Shown here: piece by piece, positions 1 to 6,921 of the stretch | Layout of the letters: every line of letters starts with the position of its first letter | Position numbering within the stretch: position 1 is the first letter of the stretch | Source of the DNA: an uncultured Verrucomicrobiota bacterium | GTDB taxonomy: Bacteria > Verrucomicrobiota > Verrucomicrobiae > Opitutales > Opitutaceae | Length of the DNA stretch: 20,240 nt | NCBI GenBank assembly: GCA_946482165.1 | Contig: CAMLQS010000050.1 | Coordinates: forward strand, 1-20,240 | Direction of reading: 5' to 3' | The notes under the pieces: generated by a model | The model's database searches: none | Told to the model about the DNA's origin: nothing | What the model saw: the letters and a program-made list of their open reading frames with translations, nothing else | Made by a program: the position numbers and the translations under genes

Positions 1-31
1 GGCGGCGATCGTCGCGAGCGGTTACTGCCGA

Positions 32-108
32 TGGTGGACGCCACAGGACTCGAACCTGTGACCCCATCCGTGTGAAGGATGTGCTCTAACCAACTGAGCT
101 AGGCGTCC
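32..108 (-). tRNA. tRNA-Val (anticodon CAC)
   Basis: Read on the minus strand this is a complete 77-nt cloverleaf. The acceptor stem GGACGCC pairs with GGCGTCC, the D stem is GCTC/GAGC, the anticodon stem is CATCC/GGATG, the T stem is ACAGG/CCTGT, and the T loop is TTCGAGT. The anticodon loop TTCACAC places CAC at positions 34-36, which reads the valine codon GTG. The variable loop has five bases. The 3' CCA is encoded (complement of bases 32-34). It points out of the left edge of the window, so its promoter should lie in 109-246. I see no integrase or duplicated tRNA tail nearby that would mark it as an integration site. Confidence 0.96.
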
Positions 109-246
109 GGCTATCGGGGAGCGCGGAACTTGTCGGCCGCCCCCGCGCGAATCAAGGGCGATTTTCCGACCTTCTTTCCCGCCGCTCCTTCCTGCGCTTG
201 GAAGAACATTTGCCAGCCATCTGCGCGCGCTCTCCGCTCGGCCACC

Positions 247-1527
247 ATGAGCGCCCCCGCCGAACCTTCCTCCACAACCTTGGAAACGACGCCCGCTTAC
301 CCGCCTGTCACCCGCCGGGAGATCTTCGGCTGGTGCTGCTTCGACTTCGCCAACTCCTCCTACACCACGATCATCATCACGGTCGTCTACTCGGTGTATT
401 TCTCCAACGTGGTCGCGGCCAAACACCCCGCCGCCGCGGCGTGGTGGGGGCTCACCCTCGCCCTCGCCCAACTCGTCGTTCTTCTCGTCTCACCCCTGAT
501 CGGCGCGATGTGCGACATCCGGGCCAACAAGAAAAGCCTCCTCGCCGGCACCGCCACGCTCTGCGCCCTCTCGACCGCCGCCCTCTGGTTCGTCGGTCCC
601 GGCGAGATCGGACTCGCCCTGGGACTCGTCGCGCTCGGCACCCTCGCCTTCTATCTCAGCGAGAACATTTGCGCGGGGTTTCTCCCCGAGATCAGCACGC
701 CGGAAAACGCCGGGCGCATTTCGGGCTACGGCTGGAGCTTCGGTTACTTCGGCGGCCTGCTCAGCCTCGTGCTCGCCCTGGTCATGATCGACACCTTGGG
801 CTGGCCGGTCCCCAGCGTTTTTCTAATGACCGGCGTTTTCTTCGCTCTCGCCGCCTTGCCCACTCTCCTCCTGCTCCGGGAACGCGCCGTGCCCCGCCCG
901 CTTCCGCCAGGCAAAAACCTGCTCGCCGCCAGCTGGGGCGAAAACCTGCGCTCGCTCCGCGCCCTCAAATCCTACCGCACGCTCGGGATTTTCTTCGTTT
1001 CGCTGTTCTTCGCCACGGCCGGATTAACCGCCGTCGTCGCCTTCGCGTCTCTCTTCGCCGATCGCGAACTTCACCTCTCCCAGAAGGAAACAATCTCGCT
1101 TTTCATCGTGCTTCAACTGGCGGGCGTGGCCGGCGCGGCGGGCTTTGGTCTGCTCCAGGACCGCGCCGGCCCCAAGCCCGCGCTCACCCTTTCCCTCCTG
1201 CTCTGGATCGGGGTCTGCGTGGGCGGGTATTTTTGCAACAGCAAGGGACTCTTCTACCTCATCGGCGTCGGCGCGGGCATCGCCATGGGCTCGCTCCAAT
1301 CAGGCGGACGCGCCGTCGTCGCTCTCTTCACGCCATCCGGAAAAAGCGGCGAGTTTTTCGGTTATTGGGGCTTCTTCAGCAAGCTCGCCGGCGTGGTCGG
1401 CCAGCCTGTCTTCGGCCTCTTCGCCGCATGGCTCGGCTTCCGCGCTGCCATCCTCGCCAACGCCGTCTTCTTCCTCATCGGGCTGATCATCCTCCTGCCG
1501 CTCTCCCTCAAGCCCGTCCGTCCGTAG
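247..1527 (+). CDS. MFS transporter, UMF1 / Atg22-like family
   Basis: This encodes a 426-residue polytopic inner-membrane protein of the major facilitator superfamily. The N-terminal sequence FGWCCFDFANSSYTT (residues 27-41) matches the hallmark of the bacterial UMF1 family, related to the yeast vacuolar effluxer Atg22. About twelve hydrophobic segments follow, with the usual charged loop after the first pair (CDIRANKKS) and a basic central loop (RERAVPRPLPPGKN). The substrate cannot be told from sequence; Atg22 exports amino acids from the vacuole, but bacterial members are mostly uncharacterised. The ATG at 247 is chosen because it puts the family motif near the N terminus; the frame is open further upstream (to 130), but that extension is arginine-rich and not membrane-like. 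There is no Shine-Dalgarno; the start context is CCACCATG. The last 20 bases overlap the convergent response regulator gene. Confidence 0.88.
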   Translation: MSAPAEPSSTTLETTPAYPPVTRREIFGWCCFDFANSSYTTIIITVVYSVYFSNVVAAKHPAAAAWWGLTLALAQLVVLLVSPLIGAMCDIRANKKSLLAGTATLCALSTAALWFVGPGEIGLALGLVALGTLAFYLSENICAGFLPEISTPENAGRISGYGWSFGYFGGLLSLVLALVMIDTLGWPVPSVFLMTGVFFALAALPTLLLLRERAVPRPLPPGKNLLAASWGENLRSLRALKSYRTLGIFFVSLFFATAGLTAVVAFASLFADRELHLSQKETISLFIVLQLAGVAGAAGFGLLQDRAGPKPALTLSLLLWIGVCVGGYFCNSKGLFYLIGVGAGIAMGSLQSGGRAVVALFTPSGKSGEFFGYWGFFSKLAGVVGQPVFGLFAAWLGFRAAILANAVFFLIGLIILLPLSLKPVRP

Positions 1528-1939
1528 GCCGCTCGCCTCCGAATACGCCCGCGCCCGCCTCCCAACGCGGTTCCGGCCGAGGCGTGCTCCGCGTGCGCAG
1601 CAAAAGGTTAAGCTCCGACAAGGTGAGGGGTTTCGTCGCGATGCCATCGACCCTCAGCACCTCGTAGGCGAGGCGTTCGCGCGCCGACAACACACCCGAC
1701 ACGACGTAAACGCGTCCATCAAAGCCCAGCTCCCTCGCCGCGCGCACGAAGTCCATCCCCTCCATCTCCGGCATGCGGTGATCGGTTATCACCACGTCAA
1801 AACCCGCCTTCGCCAAACACGTCAGCGCCGCCGCCGCTCCATCCGCCACGACCACTTCGTAGCCGAGAAAGTGCAGGGCCTCGTCCATGAGCGCCCTCAC
1901 ATGCAAGTCATCATCCACCAGCAATACCCGTGTTTTCAT
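1508..1939 (-). CDS. Single-domain response regulator (CheY-like receiver)
   Basis: This 143-residue protein is a stand-alone receiver domain, so it probably relays phosphoryl groups or works by protein contact rather than by binding DNA. The acidic pocket is DDD at residues 9-11, the phospho-acceptor is Asp53 in VITDHRMPEMEG, the switch serine is Ser81 in VYVVSG, and the conserved lysine is Lys103 in ATKPL. The tail after residue 115 is proline- and arginine-rich without a recognisable output domain. The ATG at 1939 is chosen over an in-frame start at 1996 because the receiver fold begins there and GGGGAGG lies 11 bases upstream, the only good ribosome binding site seen in the window. No histidine kinase is adjacent, so it is an orphan here. 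Its 3' end runs 20 bases into the end of the convergent transporter gene. Confidence 0.9.
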   Translation of the reverse strand: MKTRVLLVDDDLHVRALMDEALHFLGYEVVVADGAAAALTCLAKAGFDVVITDHRMPEMEGMDFVRAARELGFDGRVYVVSGVLSARERLAYEVLRVDGIATKPLTLSELNLLLRTRSTPRPEPRWEAGAGVFGGERPTDGRA

Positions 1940-1950
1940 TGTTAGATAAG

Positions 1951-1957
1951 CCTCCCC
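1951..1957 (-). promoter_or_regulatory. Shine-Dalgarno of the response regulator gene
   Basis: On the minus strand GGGGAGG stands 11 bases before the ATG at 1939. It decides this start over the upstream in-frame one and stands out because nearly all other genes in the window lack such a site. The surrounding 1940-2070 is less GC-rich than the genes and must hold the divergent promoters for this gene and the one starting at 2071; I see no convincing -35/-10 pair. Confidence 0.6.
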
Positions 1958-2070
1958 CGAACCACCTGTCGTTAGTCGTATAAGGTTTCTTTGCATGCAT
2001 AGGTGTCTTTACATACCAAACAGTCAATCTCCGAGCTTTCATCGCCCGCCGGGCGCCGCATTTCTGCTGC

Positions 2071-2364
2071 GTGGCAAAGCTCAGTGACCAAGTCAGCGTG
2101 CGCATTTCCCCCGAATGGAGGGAAACTCTCCGCTCCATCGAGGAGAAGCATCGCATCCCCCCGCCGGACTTTATCCGCGGCTTGGTCGAGGCGGGACTTC
2201 AGTTCTACCAGGAGAACGGCTGGTTCGCCTTCCCCGTCAGCGTGCAACCGGTGCGCGACTATGTGCAGGCCGTCGCCGAAACCCGCAGCCGCTACGACAC
2301 CGCGCCAACTCCCGCGTCCGCTCCAGCCCCGGTGGCGGCCAAGACCAAGAAAATCGCGAAGTAA
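2071..2364 (+). CDS. Small putative ribbon-helix-helix protein
   Basis: This 97-residue protein starts at a GTG. Its N-terminal part (DQVSVRISPEWRETLRSIEEKHRIPPPDFIRGLVEAG, given here in pieces: strand VSVRI, helix WRETLRSIEEKH, helix PPDFIRGLVEAG) has the strand-helix-helix layout of CopG/Arc-type DNA-binding proteins. This is an assignment by pattern, not by a firm family match. The middle (residues 46-65, aromatic: FYQENGWFAFPVSV) is unusual for such regulators. The C terminus is an alanine/proline-rich linker ending in a basic KTKKIAK tail. No Shine-Dalgarno precedes the GTG. The partner gene expected for a toxin-antitoxin pair is absent: the next gene, 117 bases downstream, is a large helicase. 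It could be a chromosomal regulator or nucleoid-associated protein of the lineage. Confidence 0.65.
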   Translation: MAKLSDQVSVRISPEWRETLRSIEEKHRIPPPDFIRGLVEAGLQFYQENGWFAFPVSVQPVRDYVQAVAETRSRYDTAPTPASAPAPVAAKTKKIAK

Positions 2365-2409
2365 GCACGTGTCGGCCGGCCGAGGATTCTAGCACCTCCC
2401 TTTATGCCC

Positions 2410-2441
2410 CGGCCAAACGGGCGCTCGTCGCCCGCCGGCCG
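2410..2441 (+). terminator. Stem-loop between the small regulator and helicase genes
   Basis: CGGGCG (2418-2423) pairs with CGCCCG (2429-2434) around a five-base loop, and a second, outer helix CGGCC (2410-2414) with GGCCG (2437-2441) closes over a small internal loop. No U-run follows, only CATTTG, so it is at best a weak or Rho-assisted terminator, or a structure in the helicase leader. The palindrome CGGCCGGCCG at 2373-2382 lies just upstream of it. Confidence 0.35.
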
Positions 2442-2481
2442 CATTTGACCCGCCCGCCCGCCGTCCTAGCGTGCGCGGCCC

Positions 2482-4677
2482 ATGCGTCTCGGCGATCTCC
2501 AAGGTCTGCAAACGCTCATGCTGCCGGACGCCTGGCAGCGAGACGCCGTGCATGCGCTTCAAGCCGGTCGCGACGTCATCGTCGACGCGCCCACCGGCGC
2601 CGGAAAAACCCATGTCTTCGAGCGTTTCGTCGAGCAGGGCAACTTCGCCCGTCGCGCCGTCTTCACCGTCCCCACCCGCGCCCTCGCCAACGACAAATAC
2701 GCCGAGTGGCGCGCGCGCGGCTGGCGCGTCGGCATCACCACCGGCGACCTCTCCGTCTCGCCCCGCGCCCCCGTCGTAGTCGCCACCCTGGAGGCGGCCC
2801 AAGGCGCGCTCCTTCGAACCTCCGCCCTGTGTATCAACGGATCGCATACGCCGTCGGCGCCGCCCCCTCCGCTCCGGCCCCCGCCCTCGAATTCCCCCTC
2901 CCCGACCTTTCGGAGATCCACAGGGGACGAGGCGGCCGAGCCCCCGTCGGAGCGAGGGACCGGCCGGGGCGATCTGCCCGACCTCCTCGTCATCGACGAG
3001 TATCAGTGGCTCGGCGACCCCGCGCGCGGCAACCACTACGAAGGCGTCCTCGCCACGCTTCCCGCCTCGGTCCAGTTGCTCCTCCTCTCCGGCTCCGTCG
3101 CCAATCCCGACGATGTCGCAGCCTGGCTCGCCCGCCTCGGCCGCCGGGTCGAGGTCGTGCGCACCGCCACCCGCCCCGTGCCGCTCGAGGAGGTGGAGAT
3201 CGACGATCTTGTCCAGGGGCTGCCTCGCGAGATCGAGGGTTTCTGGTCGCGCCGCGTCGCGGGCGCGCTCCGCGAGGGCCTCGCGCCGGTGCTCGTCTTC
3301 GCGCCGCACCGCGCCGACGCCGAGCGCCTCGCCCGCCAGTTTGCCCGAGAACTCCCGCTCGCCGACCCGCTTCCGCTCACGCCCGAACAGGAATCGATGG
3401 CGGGGCCGACGCTCGCCAAGCTGCTCCAGCGGCGCATCGCGTATCACCACAGCGGACTTAGCTACGCACAGCGGGCCGGCCTCGTCGAGCCGCTCGCCAA
3501 AGCCGGGCAACTCCGCGCCGTGGTCGCGACCCTGGGCCTCGCCGCGGGCATCAATTTCTCGCTGCGCTCGGTCATGCTCACGGCGGCGAGCTACCGGGTC
3601 GGCGCCCTCGAACGCGACATCGCCCCGCACGAGCTCCTTCAGATGATCGGCCGCGCCGGCCGCCGCGGTCTCGACGAAACCGGCTACATGCTGGTCTCCG
3701 GCCGCACGCCGCGCCTGCGCCGGGCCGCTCCCCTCCGCCTGAAGCGCGCCGCTCCGCTCCCCTGGGCCGCCCTGTTGCGCCGCCTCGCTCCCGGCGAATC
3801 CGCGCTCGCCTTCGCCCACGATGCCGCCTCGCGATTCTTCACCGAGGGCCCGCTTCGGCTCGGGGCCGAGCTGACCTCGTTGCACGCGCCCTCCGCCCTG
3901 CCCTGCGGTCTTCTGACCGACACCGGCCGGGCTCGCCTCATCCGTCGCAAGCGCGAGCCGTTTCCCGGCTGCCGCGCCTGCTTCCTCCAAACGGAATGCC
4001 TCGCGCTCTCCCCCGAGCCGACGCCGCTTTGGGAGTGGAACCGCGTGGGCGTTCTCGACAAATCGCTGCGCCTCACCGCGCGCGGCGCCATCGTCTCCGT
4101 CTTTCTCGGCCCCGAGGGCCTCTCCCTCGCCGCCGGTCTCGAGGACCGTCGCTATCCGGTCGATCACCTGCTCTTCGACTGCGCCAATCTCTTCGCCGGC
4201 GACCGCTTCGCCGGCACCAACCCCCGCCGCCTCGGCCGCCTCGCCGCCGTTTGCGAGAAAACTTATCGGCGCCTCACCATCGAGGGTTACCTCGAAGAGG
4301 GCCTTCCCCCCGCCTACGGCTACGGTGCGAGCGAGATCGTCCAAGCGGTGGTCGAAGGCACCGCTTCGCGGGGCTCGCTGGCGCACACCCTTTCCGACGA
4401 GATGGCGCAGGCCGGTCGCGGCGACATTGATCGGCTGCTCACCGAATGGCGCAGTTTTCTCCGCAGCCTCGCCGCCGCCGAGCCCCTGTCCGAGCGACTG
4501 CCCTTCGCCACCGCCTCGCTGCTTGCCCGCTGGAACGAGGCCCGCGCGCTCGCCACGCGCCTGCTGGGCGACGCCCGAACCACCGAGCTTCCCGATCTGC
4601 CGCCGCTCACCCCGGAGCAACGTCGGCCCGTGCAACATCGCCTCGGCCGCGCCGCGGCTTTTGCCAGAAGCCGCTGA
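2482..4677 (+). CDS. Ski2-like DExH-box helicase with a C-terminal cysteine cluster
   Basis: This 731-residue protein is a superfamily 2 nucleic-acid helicase. Visible motifs are Walker A APTGAGKT (36-43), motif Ia TVPTRALANDKY (62-73), TGDL (87-90), ATLEA (101-105), Walker B VIDEYQ (DEYQ at 172-175), motif III LSGSVANP (202-209), HHSGL near 321, motif V ATLGLAAGINF near 350, and motif VI QMIGRAGRRG (387-396). The HHSG and QxxGRAGR combination is typical of Ski2-like enzymes, which unwind RNA or DNA 3' to 5'. Between ATLEA and Walker B lies a proline/serine-rich insertion (about 114-165) not expected in the core. The C-terminal half holds Cys497-X2-Cys500-X5-Cys506 with Cys475 upstream, a possible metal or Fe-S site. 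The ATG at 2482 fits the distance to Walker A; no Shine-Dalgarno is seen. RNA versus DNA as substrate is undecided. Confidence 0.85.
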   Translation: MRLGDLQGLQTLMLPDAWQRDAVHALQAGRDVIVDAPTGAGKTHVFERFVEQGNFARRAVFTVPTRALANDKYAEWRARGWRVGITTGDLSVSPRAPVVVATLEAAQGALLRTSALCINGSHTPSAPPPPLRPPPSNSPSPTFRRSTGDEAAEPPSERGTGRGDLPDLLVIDEYQWLGDPARGNHYEGVLATLPASVQLLLLSGSVANPDDVAAWLARLGRRVEVVRTATRPVPLEEVEIDDLVQGLPREIEGFWSRRVAGALREGLAPVLVFAPHRADAERLARQFARELPLADPLPLTPEQESMAGPTLAKLLQRRIAYHHSGLSYAQRAGLVEPLAKAGQLRAVVATLGLAAGINFSLRSVMLTAASYRVGALERDIAPHELLQMIGRAGRRGLDETGYMLVSGRTPRLRRAAPLRLKRAAPLPWAALLRRLAPGESALAFAHDAASRFFTEGPLRLGAELTSLHAPSALPCGLLTDTGRARLIRRKREPFPGCRACFLQTECLALSPEPTPLWEWNRVGVLDKSLRLTARGAIVSVFLGPEGLSLAAGLEDRRYPVDHLLFDCANLFAGDRFAGTNPRRLGRLAAVCEKTYRRLTIEGYLEEGLPPAYGYGASEIVQAVVEGTASRGSLAHTLSDEMAQAGRGDIDRLLTEWRSFLRSLAAAEPLSERLPFATASLLARWNEARALATRLLGDARTTELPDLPPLTPEQRRPVQHRLGRAAAFARSR
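2865..2958. repeat. Imperfect inverted repeat inside the helicase insertion
   Basis: CCCTCCGCTCCG (2865-2876) is matched on the opposite strand by CGGAGCGAGGG (2948-2958), apart from one extra base. The pair brackets about 70 bases that encode the proline/serine-rich insertion between helicase motifs ATLEA and DEYQ. The reading frame stays open throughout. It may be a palindromic element translated in frame, or simply GC-rich low-complexity drift; no second copy occurs in the window. Confidence 0.35.
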
Positions 4678-4739
4678 TTCGCGACGAACACGCCGCCGCG
4701 CCCGCGCCTCGAAACGACGTGGTTTTCCGGGCGCAAGCC

Positions 4740-5675
4740 TCACTCGCCGCCCGCCGCGCGCCAGGCGCGAGGCGTCATCCCCATCTCGCCTCGAAAAACC
4801 CGGGAAAAGTGAAACGCGTCCGCAAAACCCAGCGCCGCCGCCACCTCCTTCACCCGTGCCCCCGGCTCGCGCAGCCGCTCCGCCGCAAGCCGCACCCGGC
4901 GGCCGCGCAGGTAATCTCCCGGCGTGGCACCAAGGAAGCGTTTGAAAAGCCGGCACACCGTTTCGCTGCGCAGACCCGCCGCCGCAGCCACTTCCGCCGT
5001 GCTCTTGAGTCGCGCCGCCTCCGCGTCGATCAAGGCCCGGCAGCGCTCGAAACTCGTCCGCGCCGAGTCGTCGCCCGCGTCCGCCCCTCCCGGCCCGGCG
5101 ACCGGCGCCGCCCCGCTCGCCACGGACAGCTTTAACAACAGGACCCTCGCCAGGTGCCCGAGCGCCGTTTCCGCCGCCGCCCCCGGCCGAGGCCCCTCGC
5201 GCAATATCCACTCGAACGCCTCGCGCGCCTCTCCCGGCGCCTCGACCATCCGCACGCGGCCGTCGGCCAATCCGATTTCCCGAAGGGCGGCCTCCGCGCC
5301 CGCGCCCTCGATCCAGAGGTAATAGCGTCGCAGCGGGCGCCGGACGTCGCAACGGCGGCTGCGTCTCGTCTCGGGACCGATCGCGTAGACGGCCCCGGAG
5401 GCGAGCGCTTCGCGCCGCCCGGCCACCTCCGCCTGCCCGCGACCGCCGACTATGTATTCTATCTCCCAATACGGAAAATCCCTTCGCTGGGAGTAGCTGC
5501 CCGCGGCCAGCGACTCCCGGCCGCCCGCGACCACCCGCCAGCCGCGCCCGCCCCCGGCGCCCCTCCGTCCCGCCGGTCGGAAAAAGCGCCGCGCCTCCGC
5601 CGCCGCCGGCTCGATGAGCCCCGGCGGGGTCTCGGGAACGGCGTTGGCGCGCGGCTTCGGGCCCATGTTCCGCAT
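4740..5675 (-). CDS. AraC-family transcriptional regulator
   Basis: This 311-residue protein has the two-domain layout of AraC/XylS regulators. The N-terminal half is a cupin-like ligand-binding domain (DFPYWEIEYIVGGRG, a beta turn, then ASGAVYAIGPET). The C-terminal hundred residues (about 208-311) form two helix-turn-helix units: STAEVAAAAGLRSETVCRLF and the diagnostic VKEVAAALGFADAFHFSRVF followed by GMTPRAWR. The sensed ligand is not evident; many relatives in this lineage control sugar use, but no sugar gene adjoins it. Two starts are possible: the ATG at 5675, or the one at 5666, which has GGA five bases upstream. It is divergent from the DUF1653 gene at 5732, and the 56-base gap carries a repeated AACTTAAAC that may be its own operator. 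It converges on the helicase, with 62 unremarkable bases between. Confidence 0.88.
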   Translation of the reverse strand: MRNMGPKPRANAVPETPPGLIEPAAAEARRFFRPAGRRGAGGGRGWRVVAGGRESLAAGSYSQRRDFPYWEIEYIVGGRGQAEVAGRREALASGAVYAIGPETRRSRRCDVRRPLRRYYLWIEGAGAEAALREIGLADGRVRMVEAPGEAREAFEWILREGPRPGAAAETALGHLARVLLLKLSVASGAAPVAGPGGADAGDDSARTSFERCRALIDAEAARLKSTAEVAAAAGLRSETVCRLFKRFLGATPGDYLRGRRVRLAAERLREPGARVKEVAAALGFADAFHFSRVFRGEMGMTPRAWRAAGGE

Positions 5676-5687
5676 GCCAATCCCATA

Positions 5688-5709
5688 AACTTAAACTTCC
5701 AACTTAAAC
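5688..5709. promoter_or_regulatory. Direct repeat AACTTAAAC, candidate operator
   Basis: AACTTAAAC occurs at 5688-5696 and again at 5701-5709, a 13-base period, in an AT-rich patch within otherwise very GC-rich DNA. It sits between the divergent AraC-type regulator and the DUF1653 gene, where direct-repeat operators and promoter elements of an AraC regulator would be expected. The period is shorter than the usual roughly two helical turns for AraC half-sites, so it could instead be promoter sequence. Confidence 0.4.
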
Positions 5710-5712
5710 CGA

Positions 5713-5729
5713 ACCCGGCATAGCCGGGT
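5713..5729 (+). promoter_or_regulatory. Perfect hairpin directly upstream of the DUF1653 start codon
   Basis: ACCCGGC (5713-5719) and GCCGGGT (5723-5729) form a perfect seven-base-pair stem with an ATA loop that ends two bases before the ATG at 5732. In the mRNA it would bury the ribosome-landing zone; in DNA it is a 17-base palindrome that a dimeric repressor could bind. Confidence 0.45.
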
Positions 5730-5731
5730 CC

Positions 5732-5995
5732 ATGTCACGCGGCGACCCGCTCGATCCCCTCCCCTCCACTCCCGTCCCCGGCGTCTACCGCCACTACAAG
5801 GGCCACCTCTACGAGGTCGTCGGCGTGGTGCGCCATTCGGAGGAGCTCGCGCCTTACGTTCTCTACCGCTGTCTCGACGAACAAGGGCGCAAGATCGACG
5901 AACAGCTCTGGGTGCGACCGCACCGGATGTGGAGCGAGCCGGTGGAGCACCAGGGCCGCGTCGCCCCGCGCTTCGCACCCGTTTCCACTTCCTGA
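5732..5995 (+). CDS. DUF1653 domain protein
   Basis: The 87-residue product is essentially one DUF1653 domain. It has the hallmark GVYRHYKGHLYEVVGVVRHS (residues 17-36), then VLYRCLDEQG, and LWVRPHRMW followed by the HQGRVAPRF ending. This is a small cytosolic domain found widely in bacteria, alone or fused to other domains; its function is not known. Here the usual short loop before LWVRP is slightly longer (EQGRKIDEQ). The ATG at 5732 is the only sensible start, with a hairpin and no Shine-Dalgarno just upstream. It is followed, after 89 featureless bases, by the DUF2062 gene on the same strand, so the two may be co-transcribed. Confidence 0.88.
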   Translation: MSRGDPLDPLPSTPVPGVYRHYKGHLYEVVGVVRHSEELAPYVLYRCLDEQGRKIDEQLWVRPHRMWSEPVEHQGRVAPRFAPVSTS

Positions 5996-6084
5996 CGGTC
6001 CGCGTCGCGCCGCAGCGGAATTTCGCGAGCCCGCGCTTTACCTCCGGCGTCGCTTGCCCGACGTTCGCCCCCCCGTCCGCCCCG

Positions 6085-6900
6085 ATGACCGAGGAACACC
6101 ATCATCAGCGTCTGCTTCGCTTTGCCCGCATCCGCCGGGTGAAGTTCTGGCTGCGTTTCATGCCCCGGCGCGCGCGTTTTCACACCTACCCTTTCGTCGG
6201 CCGTTTCGCCGACTTTGCCCGCAAGCGCAACTACCTCTGGTCCTTCCGCTACCCGCAGATCCGCCCCTCCCTTTATCTGGGCAGCGTTCTCACGCTGATC
6301 CCAATTCCGGGCCAGCTTCCCATCGCCTTCGTCCTTTGCCTGGTTTTTCGAGCAAACTTCATGCTCATGGGCGGGCTCCAGTTCGTAAGCAATCCCGCCA
6401 CCTCCCTCCCTCTAGTCATTGGGACCTACAAGCTCGGCTCCCTGGTGCTGGATGTCACCGGCATCACCGCCCACGCCCCGGCGCCGGTGGCCGCGACCCA
6501 CCTCGATTTCTCGGAATCCCTCCCGCTGCCGGCGGCGGAGGCACCCGCGGCCGACTCCGGCCCCGACTCGGCTTCCGAGGAAGGCGGGCCCGCCGGGCAA
6601 CGAACGAAAAAATCATGGACCGACCGCATCTACGAAGTTTTCGGAGACAAACTTCCGCCCCGCGGCCAGCCCATGACCGTGGGCAATTGGATTAGCCTGC
6701 TCGGACACCTTTTCGGCGCGCTGCTCATCGGCGCCATCCTCGCCGGGCTCGCCTTCGGCGCGGCGCTCGACCTGCTCTGGCGTTCTCTCGTGGTCCCCGC
6801 CGCCCGGCACCACGCCGCGAAGAAACATCCGGTCACCGCCGTCGTCACTCCACACGACAACACCCCGACCACGCCGCCCGACCCCGACTCCGCTTCCTGA
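6085..6900 (+). CDS. DUF2062 integral membrane protein
   Basis: This 271-residue inner-membrane protein carries a DUF2062 domain at about residues 58-125. The diagnostic features are LIPIPGQ (71-77), FRANF (88-92) and SNPATSLP (102-109), between two hydrophobic stretches. A basic, aromatic N-terminal segment precedes it, and a long acidic/alanine/proline-rich linker (about 131-175) leads to a third hydrophobic segment at 203-229 and a His/Lys/Pro-rich tail. Family function is not established; members often sit beside envelope or glycosyltransferase genes. The ATG at 6085 is chosen because it opens with a typical soluble MTEEHHHQRL stretch before the domain; the frame is open further upstream to 5929 but would overlap the DUF1653 gene. 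NamZ follows after only 21 bases, suggesting one transcript. Confidence 0.82.
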   Translation: MTEEHHHQRLLRFARIRRVKFWLRFMPRRARFHTYPFVGRFADFARKRNYLWSFRYPQIRPSLYLGSVLTLIPIPGQLPIAFVLCLVFRANFMLMGGLQFVSNPATSLPLVIGTYKLGSLVLDVTGITAHAPAPVAATHLDFSESLPLPAAEAPAADSGPDSASEEGGPAGQRTKKSWTDRIYEVFGDKLPPRGQPMTVGNWISLLGHLFGALLIGAILAGLAFGAALDLLWRSLVVPAARHHAAKKHPVTAVVTPHDNTPTTPPDPDSAS

Positions 6901-6921
6901 CTACCCCCGTCCCGGCTCCAA

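Noticed and set aside
32..246. Integration site at the tRNA-Val gene.
   Set aside because: No integrase, no direct repeat of the tRNA 3' end and no change of gene type at the border.
2071..4677. Toxin-antitoxin pair formed by the ribbon-helix-helix-like protein and its neighbour.
   Set aside because: The neighbour is a 731-residue helicase, not a small toxin, and the genes are 117 bases apart with a hairpin between.
2389..5469. A 1026-codon open frame on the minus strand across the helicase and part of the AraC gene.
   Set aside because: Its translation is Gly/Arg/Ala-rich without any family motif, while the plus-strand helicase has all superfamily 2 motifs. Long antisense frames arise easily at this GC content.
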